A stretch of 64,000 nucleotides of DNA, from the NCBI RefSeq assembly GCF_039541955.1, contig NZ_BAABHF010000019.1, forward strand, positions 836,358 to 900,357, in the 5' to 3' direction. The DNA is from Actinoallomurus oryzae. GTDB taxonomy: Bacteria; Actinomycetota; Actinomycetes; Streptosporangiales; Streptosporangiaceae. A program made the translations under genes and the position numbers. Below are positions 51,223 through 58,988 of this stretch, piece after piece; within the stretch, counting starts at the first letter, position 1; each line of letters begins with the position of its first letter. Below the pieces are notes generated by a model, which did no database searches, was not told the DNA's origin, and worked only from the letters and a program-made list of their open reading frames with translations.

Positions 51223-53720
51223 GTGGTCCTTCCTTCGGCGTGCAGCGCCGCGACGTCGGCGGCGCTGAGGGCGTGGTTGTAGACGCGGAAGTCGTCGACC
51301 CGGCCGTGCAGGTAGGGGTGACTGCTGTTCTGCGAGCGGCCGAGGTAGTTCAGCTGGGTGGCGCCGAGCAGCAGCGGGCTCATCACGAGCGCGTCGTTGC
51401 GGCCGGTCTCCGCGCCGTCGAAGTAGAGCACCGCGGAGCCGCCGGCGACGGTGACGGCCACGTGGGTCCAGGTGCCGGCCGGGATCGGGCCGGCGGCGTC
51501 GACGTAGTCCTCGCCGTCCATCCCGGCGATCTTCATGGCGAAGCGGGCCTTGCCCAGGCCGGTACGGACGGTGAGGAACATGTAGGTGTTCTTGTGGAAG
51601 CCCAGGTCGAAGACGCGGGCGGAGTTGGCGAGCTCGTCCGGATTCACCCAGGCGGTGACGGTGAGGGCGTCCAGGCCGCTGATCAGACCGGGCGGCAGGA
51701 CGACGTGGCCGCTCTGGCCGTCGAGGGCGACCGCGCCGTCACCCGTCCAGGTCGCGTCGCCGGCGAGGGTGGCGTCCGGCCAGGTCCTCGTGGCGTCCCT
51801 GGACGTCGTGCCGCCGTCCTCTCCGAAGGGGTACGAGGCGATCAGGCGGGGCCGCGGCGAGGCGGGCGGCACCGCCCAGTACACGGTGTAGCGCTGGTGC
51901 TGGACCTCCGGGAACGGGATGAGGGTCACGCCCGCGCCGTCCGCCGTCGCGGTGAACGTCAGGCCGGCGCCCTTCTTCACCGAGTCCGGGTCGATGGCCG
52001 GGATCGTGTCGAGCCGCGTCGTGCCGTACCCGCCCGCGAGGACCACCGGGCCGTACGTGGCCGCCCGGACCCGCGGGTTGTCGGGCGCCTTGCGCCAGGT
52101 CAGGGCCATGGGCAGGGTCACCTCGACGGTGTCGCCGTCGCGCCAGCGCCGCTCGATGGTGTGGTACGTGCCGGGCCGGGCCGCGCCGGTGTCCCGGCCG
52201 TTGATCCGGACCCGGGCGTGACGGGTCCAGCCGGGGATGCGGATCTTCATGGCGAACCGCCCCTCGCCGCCGACGGTGAGCCGGGTGCTGTCCTCGCGCG
52301 GGTGGTCCGTCTCCTGCCGGATCCGGACGCCGCGCTCGGACCAGGTCAGCTCCGACGGGATGAACAGGTTGACGTAGAGGGTGTCGCCGGTGCGGAAGTA
52401 GATGGAGTCGGCGAACTTGGTGTGCGTCTCCATGCCCGTGCCGTGGTCGCACGAGAAGTTGGTGTAGTCGCTGCTGTAGCTGCCCGGGTCGGCGCCGAGC
52501 CCGCCCTTCACCTGCCGCTGCGTGCCGGCCCACAGGCCGGTGTAGTAGGTGCAGAACCCGTGCGCGGAGTCGGGGTCCTGCTCGCCGAGCATCTGGTTGT
52601 ACAGGGTCCACTCGTAGTAGTCCATGTACGCCGGGCGCGGGTCGTGGAAGAACAGCAGCCGCGTCAGCTTGAGCATGTTGTAGCTGTTGCAGTTCTCGCA
52701 GGTGTTCTCGCCGAGCTGGGAGACGATCTGGTCGGGCGGGCAGAACAGCTCCGCGTTGCTGTTGCCGCCGATGACGTAGCTGTGGTGGTGGACGACCGTG
52801 TTCCAGAAGAACCGCGCGATGGCGAGGTAGCGGGCCTCGCCGGTGGCCTCGTACTCGCGCACCGCGCCGATGATCTTCGGGATCTGGGTGTTGGCGTGCA
52901 GGCCGGCCAGCCGGTCCTGCCCGGCGGCGAGCGGGTCGAACACCGCCTCGTGGTCGAACCGCCGTGCGACGCGCAGGTGCGCCGGGTCGCGCGTGAGCAG
53001 GTAGAGATCGGCCAGGACCTCGTTCATGCCGCCGAACTCCACGCGCAGCACGCTCTGCATCTGGTCGTGGGTGAGCTTGGCGGTACGGGCGTCGGCCCAG
53101 GCCGCCATTGCCTTGAGCACGTCGAGGGCCTGCTCGTTGCCGCTCAGCCGGTACTGGTCGAGCAGCCCCGCCATGATCTTGTGCAGGGTGTAGTACGGGG
53201 CCCAGGGGCTGCCGCCCGCCTCCAGCTGCTCGAAAACCTTTTCCTCGAAGGCGGACAGATACCCGGTTCCGTAGCCTGCGGCCGGTGCCGCCGCCTGGCA
53301 CCTGGCCAGCTCGCCGACGATGTAGCGGGCCTTGGCGGCGTACGCGTCGTCACCGGTGTTCGCGTGCGCCTGGGCGAGCGCGGACAGCAGATGCCCGGTG
53401 GAGTGGCCGCGCAGCTGCACGTCCGGGGCCTCCCAGCCGCCGCACGCCTCGGCCGTCGAGGGCAGGCCGACGTTCAGCCGGAAGGTGTGCAGCAGCCGGT
53501 CCGCGTCGACGAACTTCAGGTACGCGCAGGTCCGGGTCATGTTGTCGTGGAACCGGCTCGCCAGCAGCGCGACACCGCTCAGCGGGAACGGCGCGACGGA
53601 CGGCGCCGCCGACGCCGCTCCGCCGTCGGCGGCCAGGGCCGCCGGCGACGCCAGACCGACGGCCGCGACCGCTCCGCCGGCGACACCGAGAAACCCGCGC
53701 CGCGAGAAGCGCGTGCTCAC
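51219..53720 (-). CDS. Tat-exported GH127-type beta-L-arabinofuranosidase (DUF1680) with C-terminal LamG-like domain
   Basis: An 833-residue enzyme. A twin-arginine signal (SRRGFLG at 6-12) precedes an (alpha/alpha)6 barrel typical of GH127/GH146, containing GMNEVLADLYLLT and ENCNSYNMLKLTRLLF, then beta domains, and a laminin-G-like module at about 635-833 that probably binds carbohydrate. GH127 enzymes release beta-L-arabinofuranose from plant glycans; some Bacteroides members act on aceric acid in rhamnogalacturonan II. The zinc-site E-x-C is present (Glu342, Cys344), but the usual Cys-Cys pair reads Cys424-Asp425. GTG 53720 overlaps the preceding stop by GTGA. Confidence 0.87.
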   Translation of the reverse strand: MSTRFSRRGFLGVAGGAVAAVGLASPAALAADGGAASAAPSVAPFPLSGVALLASRFHDNMTRTCAYLKFVDADRLLHTFRLNVGLPSTAEACGGWEAPDVQLRGHSTGHLLSALAQAHANTGDDAYAAKARYIVGELARCQAAAPAAGYGTGYLSAFEEKVFEQLEAGGSPWAPYYTLHKIMAGLLDQYRLSGNEQALDVLKAMAAWADARTAKLTHDQMQSVLRVEFGGMNEVLADLYLLTRDPAHLRVARRFDHEAVFDPLAAGQDRLAGLHANTQIPKIIGAVREYEATGEARYLAIARFFWNTVVHHHSYVIGGNSNAELFCPPDQIVSQLGENTCENCNSYNMLKLTRLLFFHDPRPAYMDYYEWTLYNQMLGEQDPDSAHGFCTYYTGLWAGTQRQVKGGLGADPGSYSSDYTNFSCDHGTGMETHTKFADSIYFRTGDTLYVNLFIPSELTWSERGVRIRQETDHPREDSTRLTVGGEGRFAMKIRIPGWTRHARVRINGRDTGAARPGTYHTIERRWRDGDTVEVTLPMALTWRKAPDNPRVRAATYGPVVLAGGYGTTRLDTIPAIDPDSVKKGAGLTFTATADGAGVTLIPFPEVQHQRYTVYWAVPPASPRPRLIASYPFGEDGGTTSRDATRTWPDATLAGDATWTGDGAVALDGQSGHVVLPPGLISGLDALTVTAWVNPDELANSARVFDLGFHKNTYMFLTVRTGLGKARFAMKIAGMDGEDYVDAAGPIPAGTWTHVAVTVAGGSAVLYFDGAETGRNDALVMSPLLLGATQLNYLGRSQNSSHPYLHGRVDDFRVYNHALSAADVAALHAEGRTT

Positions 53721-55771
53721 TTCGCCCCCAGGGGCTTGGTCTTGATCGTGTAGTGACCGGCGTGCAGGCCTTCGAGGTAGACGTAGTCGCCGTCGGCGTG
53801 CGCGCCGTACGCCGTGCCCTTGGTGCCGTTCCAGGCGAGGTGCCCGTTGACGAAGACCTCGATCCTCTTGCCGAGGGTCGGGACGCCGACGCGGCCGGTC
53901 GTGCCCTTCGGCGCGGCGAGCTTGGCACTGTACGCACCCTTGTGGATGCGCCAGGAGGCGTCGACGGGCCCGTACTCCGTGGTGACCCGGCCCTGGGTGA
54001 AGCTCAGGTCGGCGACGTGCGGGACGAAGTGGAACGTGCGCCCGCCGGGAGTGTCGGGGGCGACGCCGAGCACGTAGAAGCTCAGCGCGGGCGTCGGCCC
54101 GGTCGCCCAGCCGTGCGCGAGGCTGGTGTACCTGCTGCAGAACAGGCAGGTCTCACCCGCCCGGTAGGCCTCCCAGAAGGTGCTCTGCGTACCGTGCGGG
54201 TTGCTCAGCATGTAGCCCCACTCGCGGCGGATCAGGTCGACACCGGCCTGGTCGGCGGCCTGGCCGCCCGCCGCGAAGTGCGCGTTGACCTCCATGGAGC
54301 CCGAGAACACGCCCGGATTCCCCTTGTTCTCCGGGGCGGTGGTGCCGACGTCGTTCCAGTCGCCGGTCAGCTGGGCGCTGATCCGCTGGGCCTGGTCCGC
54401 GTCGGCGAGGCCGTACCAGACCGCGAGGGAGTTGCCGTCCAGCGGGTGGATCGTCTGGTCCGGGTAGTACTTGTACGCGCCCACACTGTCGTCCCAGAAC
54501 GTGGCGTTGACGGCGGTGCGCAGCGCGGCGGCCTTGCTCGCGTACGACGCCGCGAGCGTCGTGTCGCCCTCGGCGGTGGCCAGCTCCGACCCGGTCGTCA
54601 GCACCCGCCACAGCAGGACGTTGGCGGTGAAGTTCTCACCCTTGGTGAGGATGCGCACCGAGTCGCCGGTGCCGGTGATGGACAGCAGGCCGTTCGCGTC
54701 GACCTTGGCGAGGCTGTAGTCGACGCCGCGCTTGTAGTCGTCCCACACGCTCGCCAGCCACGTCCTGTCGCCGGTGTAGCGGTAGTAGTCATAGCTCGCC
54801 GACAGGGTCCACAGGTGGTAGGTGTCGGAGCCGTACTTGTTCATCATCGGCCCGGAGTACGGCAGCTCCCCGGTGTCCTTCTGGTGCTGGAAGATCGTGG
54901 TGAGCGCGTTGCGCGCCGAGACGGTGTCGTGGAACGCCGCGTACGCCGTGGGGATCTCGATGCCGAGGTCGCCCGGCCAGACGGTGCGGTCGCGCTTCGC
55001 CCCGTCGACGAGGATCGTGTTCCCCACGCCGACGTCGCCGGTGTTGTCCCACAGCGCGTCGGGCGCCTCCCAGATGCGGCCGGTCTTCGGGTCGATGGTG
55101 TTGAGCTGCATCGTGTACGCGCCCGCGTACCAGATGCGGTTCAGCAGGGAGTCGCTGGAGTAGAAGTAGTTGGCGTAGTCGGCGGGGTGCTTCATCGCCG
55201 GCGCGGAGGTGAAGTACACCGAAACGCCGTCGAGATCCACGCTCCCGGCGGAGTCCAGGAGGATCGTCAGGTAGCGGAAACCACCGCGCAGGTACTTGGC
55301 CGGCGTGGTGTAGGTGGTCCGGCCGTTCACGTCGGCGTACAGGATGCCGTCGTTGCTGCGCGGCCCGCCGGTGGAGGAGTCGGAGACGACGTCCGCCACG
55401 TAGTCGGAGGACTCGTTGAACGCCAGGCCGACCCGCTGCGCGCCGTCGGAGGCGGCGAAGTGCAGGGAGACCAGTCCCCCGACGTCCTTGCCGAAGTCCA
55501 GCGTGACGTAGGAGCCGTTGCCGCTGATCCGGGTCCGCCCGCCCTTGAGCACGGCGGACGGGTCGGTCACGGTGCCGTTGGTGTTGTAGACAGCGACGGG
55601 CCGTACGGTCCGGGTCTTCGGCGAGAGGTTGTAGGCGTCCCACGGCCGCGCCGCGCTCGCCTTCGCGGGGGTTCCGGCGAGCGCCGGCGGGACGGTGAGG
55701 GCGGGCGCCACCAGGGCGGCCAGTCCGGCGACGGTGAGCGGAAGACGGTGACGCCGTTTCCAGGGGCTCAT
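53717..55771 (-). CDS. Secreted GH78-type alpha-L-rhamnosidase, short form (enzyme e)
   Basis: A 684-residue exported protein. Signal peptide at 1-32, an N-terminal beta domain with SYVTLDFGKDVGGLVSLHF and RYLTILLDSAGSVDLDGV, then the helical barrel with DGAKRDRTVWPGDLG at 256-270, the GH78-like acid segment also seen in enzyme g, and a C-terminal beta domain. It lacks the extra N-terminal domains of enzymes a-c. The ATG at 55771 follows GAGG. A long frame continues upstream in the same register but belongs to another gene's antisense register. It could be annotated simply as alpha-L-rhamnosidase-related; specificity is unknown. Confidence 0.82.
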   Translation of the reverse strand: MSPWKRRHRLPLTVAGLAALVAPALTVPPALAGTPAKASAARPWDAYNLSPKTRTVRPVAVYNTNGTVTDPSAVLKGGRTRISGNGSYVTLDFGKDVGGLVSLHFAASDGAQRVGLAFNESSDYVADVVSDSSTGGPRSNDGILYADVNGRTTYTTPAKYLRGGFRYLTILLDSAGSVDLDGVSVYFTSAPAMKHPADYANYFYSSDSLLNRIWYAGAYTMQLNTIDPKTGRIWEAPDALWDNTGDVGVGNTILVDGAKRDRTVWPGDLGIEIPTAYAAFHDTVSARNALTTIFQHQKDTGELPYSGPMMNKYGSDTYHLWTLSASYDYYRYTGDRTWLASVWDDYKRGVDYSLAKVDANGLLSITGTGDSVRILTKGENFTANVLLWRVLTTGSELATAEGDTTLAASYASKAAALRTAVNATFWDDSVGAYKYYPDQTIHPLDGNSLAVWYGLADADQAQRISAQLTGDWNDVGTTAPENKGNPGVFSGSMEVNAHFAAGGQAADQAGVDLIRREWGYMLSNPHGTQSTFWEAYRAGETCLFCSRYTSLAHGWATGPTPALSFYVLGVAPDTPGGRTFHFVPHVADLSFTQGRVTTEYGPVDASWRIHKGAYSAKLAAPKGTTGRVGVPTLGKRIEVFVNGHLAWNGTKGTAYGAHADGDYVYLEGLHAGHYTIKTKPLGAK

Positions 55772-55881
55772 GCGAAATACCTCGCTGTGGCTGGGAGAGG
55801 AAGGGAAGAGGTTCGGCCGGTCGCGGGGAGAGGGGGATCCCCGCGACCGCCCGACGAGCGCTTTCTCGGCTCGGCCGGTCG

Positions 55882-58881
55882 TCAGGCGATAACGGCCTGG
55901 GCGTACGGGACGACGCGGACCGGGCCGAGGAGGCCGTACGCCTGGCGGGAGGCGGCGCCGTACACGGCCGGGTCGGAGACCCGCAGCCGGTTGTTCAGGG
56001 TCGTCGCGACCTCGACGGTGATGGTGTTGGCCCCGGCCCGCAGGTACGGGCCGACGTCCACGACCGGGTTGATCTGGTCGACCCCCGGCAGCCGCCGGCC
56101 GTTGACCGTGACCCGGCAGGTGTCGAAGACCTGGCCGAGTTCCAGGTACGCGCCGTACGCACCGGTCCAGGTGCGGGGCAGCTCGACCGTCGTGGTGTAG
56201 CGGCCGATGCCCGAGACGTCCGCCAGTTCGGGGATGTCCGGCCACGGCCGCAGCGTGTCGAGGGTCAGCCGGTGGACGACGGTCTCGGTCTCGGTCGCGG
56301 ACGCGCCGGGTCGCAGGTCCTCGACCTCCAGCCGCCAGCTCGCCGGCGTGATCGGCGCGGGAACGTCCGGGATCTCCGTCCGTACGGTGCGGCCGGTGGA
56401 CAGGGTGGTCGCGTAGGTGCCGGCCGCCGTCGCGCGGGCCACGAGCCGGCCGCCGGCGAACAGCACCTCGGGGGCCTCGGTGCTCGTGGCGTGCGCCCGT
56501 CCGGGTGCGTCGCCGAGGCTGCCGGGGCTCGCCAGCGCGACGACCATCACCTCGCCCGGCTGGAGGGCGACCCGCACGGTGACCTTGTCGCCGTCCTCGC
56601 TGTAGAGGGCGATCCGCCGCACGTCCCCGGTCCAGGGGTCGAGGAGGTGGGGCACCGCGTTCTCGCGGGTCCGCGTGAAGGACACCAGGTGGTCGATCGC
56701 GGCGACCGGCGGCTTGACGGTCTCGGCGTGCTTGCCGTTGCACAGGTAGTAGTAGTCGGCGCCGTCGTCGTGGCGGTGGAAGTTGAGCAGCGTGGAGCTC
56801 TGCGCGTAGGTCACGTCCGGGGTCAGGCCGAGGGCGGCGAGTGCGGCCGGGACGTCGGTCGCGGCGGCGACGACCTTGACCTTCGGCTGCTGGATCAGGT
56901 CGGCCACGACCGACCGCAGCCGGGCGTTCTCGGCGTCGGACCCCAGACCCGGCACCACGGGCGCGGACCAGTCGCCGAGCAGCACGATCGGCAGCCCGGC
57001 CCGGGTGAACTTCAGCAGCTTCTCGGCGACGCCGAGCTGCAGTGTGCAGTCCAGGTTGTAGAAGTGGTCGCCCTCGACGAACACGACCTTGTACCGCGGG
57101 CCGTCCGGGGCGAGCCGCCCTCCGCGGACCTCGGCGTTCGGCAGGTCGAGCAGTGGCGCGCTGATGAACTGGTGGGTCCAGCCGAGCGGGATGCCGCTCG
57201 CGGTGAACCAGGACGCGCCGATGCCGGTCTTGGAGTAGCCGGTCTGCCGGAAGATCGCCACATCGACGCGCGGCGTGCCGGACTGGAGCACCTGGTGGAG
57301 GCGGCTCAGGTATCCGGAGATGTCCTGGATGTGACGCCAGGTGGGCTGGCGCGGCCCCCACGACTCTGCGTATCCGATGTTCCCTCCATACGGGGTGAAG
57401 GCGGCATAGCCGGGCCACTTCACGCCCGGCGCGGTGGCGTAGGAGAAGCCGTGGATGACGCTGCGGTTCAGCCCGGCCGCGTACGCGCCACCGGCGGTGA
57501 GCAGGAACTTCTTCCAGGTCGTGTTGTACGCGCCGCCCGTGTAGGCGCCCATCTCGCCGGACAGGACCTTCCGGCCGGCCATGTCCCGGCCGCCCGCCAG
57601 GGTCCGCCAGTCGTCGAGGTTGTGGAACCCGATCGACTCGCCCTCCGGGACGTCGAGGATCGCGGCCGAGGCGATCGCGTCGGTCTGCGCGCCGTACGGC
57701 TGGCAGCGCATCTCCAGGCCGATCGAGTGCGCCCACTTCTGCAGCGCGGTGAGGTGGTTCTCGTTGAAGAGCTGGGAGATCACGTCCCAGTAGTCGTAGC
57801 GGATCCGCCGGGTCGTCGCGGCCTCGTAGGCGAAGACCTGGTCGCCCTTGTTCTGCGTGATGGCGGGCAGGTACGGCAGCACCGAGTAGCCCTTGCGCTT
57901 CTTGAACTCGGCGGGCAGGTCCGGGGTCCACATCAGCGCCTTGGTCTCGATCTCGATCGAGTCCTCGAAGAGCGTGGCGCCCGCCTTCCCGATCAGCCGG
58001 CGCACGTCCGAGGTGAGGATGTGGCGTTCCCAGTAGTCGGTCACCGCCCGGGTTCCGGCCGCGCTGAAGTGGTCGACGACGTAGGCCGCCGGGACGGTGT
58101 GGGGGCCGGACTCGGGCGTCTGGGCCGACCCCCGCTCCCAGTGGCCGATGATCAGCCAGGAGCCGTCGGACGGCGCGGTCCAGGAGAGCTGCCCGTCGGC
58201 GACCTTCGAGGTCAGGTCCTGGACGGACGACAGGTCCAGCCCGGTCTCCTTCCTCGTGGAGTTGGCCGTCTCGACGCGCACCGCCTGCACGAGGATCGGC
58301 CGCTGTACGGTCACCGCCGAGGCGGGCGCGACCACGGGAGCCGGGACCGGGCCGGTGTAAGTCGCGCCGGCCGCCACGCTCACCGAGCCGTACGCCAGCT
58401 CCTTGACCGCGGCGGTGTCGTCCGGCGTGATCGTCGGTACGGCGGCGGGCCAGGACGGGCCGATGGTGAGGTCGATCGTCACGCCGCGCCTGTGCGCCTG
58501 GTCGAGCGCGGCCTCGACCGCGTCGGCCCAGGCCGGGGTGCCCCAGCCGTGACCGGCCGGGTCGAGCACCGATTTGTCGGAGATGCTGTGATGGACCGCG
58601 GCGATCTCCGCGCCGGCGAACCCCGCGTCGGCGATCTGGTCGACCTCCCGGCGGATCTCCGCCGGGTCGACGTTGCCGTCAGGCCACCACCAGCGGAACT
58701 TCGGTGCCACGGACACGTCGGGCCGGGCGAACCGGCCGGCCGTCCCGGAGGCCGCGGCGCGGGCGTCGGTCTCACCGAGCGGTGAGCCCCAGGCCAGCGC
58801 GGCACCCGCCGCCGCGGTCCCGGCCGTCAGGAGGAAGCCGCGGCGGCTGAACCCGCCCGCGAGCGACGAAGGGGTCTTCAT
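55882..58881 (-). CDS. Tat-exported GH106 alpha-L-rhamnosidase
   Basis: A 999-residue enzyme of family GH106. Tat signal SRRGFLLT at 12-19, then the family start PKFRWWWPDGNVDPAEIRRE (about 60-80) leading the TIM barrel, IDLTIGPSWPA, and the segments LFEDSIEIETKALMWTPDLP and VLSGEMGAYTGGAYN with candidate catalytic acids. The C-terminal sandwich has a galactose-binding-like fold (YLELGQVFDTCRVTVNGRRL). GH106 enzymes remove alpha-1,2-linked rhamnose, for example from rhamnogalacturonan II side chains. It is preceded by AAGGAA and separated by about 110 bases from its neighbours, with no terminator visible. Confidence 0.9.
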   Translation of the reverse strand: MKTPSSLAGGFSRRGFLLTAGTAAAGAALAWGSPLGETDARAAASGTAGRFARPDVSVAPKFRWWWPDGNVDPAEIRREVDQIADAGFAGAEIAAVHHSISDKSVLDPAGHGWGTPAWADAVEAALDQAHRRGVTIDLTIGPSWPAAVPTITPDDTAAVKELAYGSVSVAAGATYTGPVPAPVVAPASAVTVQRPILVQAVRVETANSTRKETGLDLSSVQDLTSKVADGQLSWTAPSDGSWLIIGHWERGSAQTPESGPHTVPAAYVVDHFSAAGTRAVTDYWERHILTSDVRRLIGKAGATLFEDSIEIETKALMWTPDLPAEFKKRKGYSVLPYLPAITQNKGDQVFAYEAATTRRIRYDYWDVISQLFNENHLTALQKWAHSIGLEMRCQPYGAQTDAIASAAILDVPEGESIGFHNLDDWRTLAGGRDMAGRKVLSGEMGAYTGGAYNTTWKKFLLTAGGAYAAGLNRSVIHGFSYATAPGVKWPGYAAFTPYGGNIGYAESWGPRQPTWRHIQDISGYLSRLHQVLQSGTPRVDVAIFRQTGYSKTGIGASWFTASGIPLGWTHQFISAPLLDLPNAEVRGGRLAPDGPRYKVVFVEGDHFYNLDCTLQLGVAEKLLKFTRAGLPIVLLGDWSAPVVPGLGSDAENARLRSVVADLIQQPKVKVVAAATDVPAALAALGLTPDVTYAQSSTLLNFHRHDDGADYYYLCNGKHAETVKPPVAAIDHLVSFTRTRENAVPHLLDPWTGDVRRIALYSEDGDKVTVRVALQPGEVMVVALASPGSLGDAPGRAHATSTEAPEVLFAGGRLVARATAAGTYATTLSTGRTVRTEIPDVPAPITPASWRLEVEDLRPGASATETETVVHRLTLDTLRPWPDIPELADVSGIGRYTTTVELPRTWTGAYGAYLELGQVFDTCRVTVNGRRLPGVDQINPVVDVGPYLRAGANTITVEVATTLNNRLRVSDPAVYGAASRQAYGLLGPVRVVPYAQAVIA

Positions 58882-58988
58882 CGAAGAGTTTTCCTTAGGT
58901 CTGGTGGCGGCGGGCCCGCGGCGGCCAGGGCCGCGAACCCACCGCCGGTCTCATGCGCCGCGGCGCACCGGCTCGTGAATCCGGGTGC

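Noticed and set aside
48139..51282. Plus-strand open frame of 1047 codons over the GH78 gene
   Set aside because: Arg/Gly/Val-rich shadow of a clear GH78 gene on the other strand. The same holds for the long plus-strand frames at 42151-44964, 44411-47299, 51210-53753, 53285-56200, 56272-58785 and 58953-61628.
53717..57931. Open frame of 1404 codons on the minus strand
   Set aside because: Only the last 684 codons, from ATG 55771 with a signal peptide, are a gene. The upstream part is an alternative frame of the GH106 gene.
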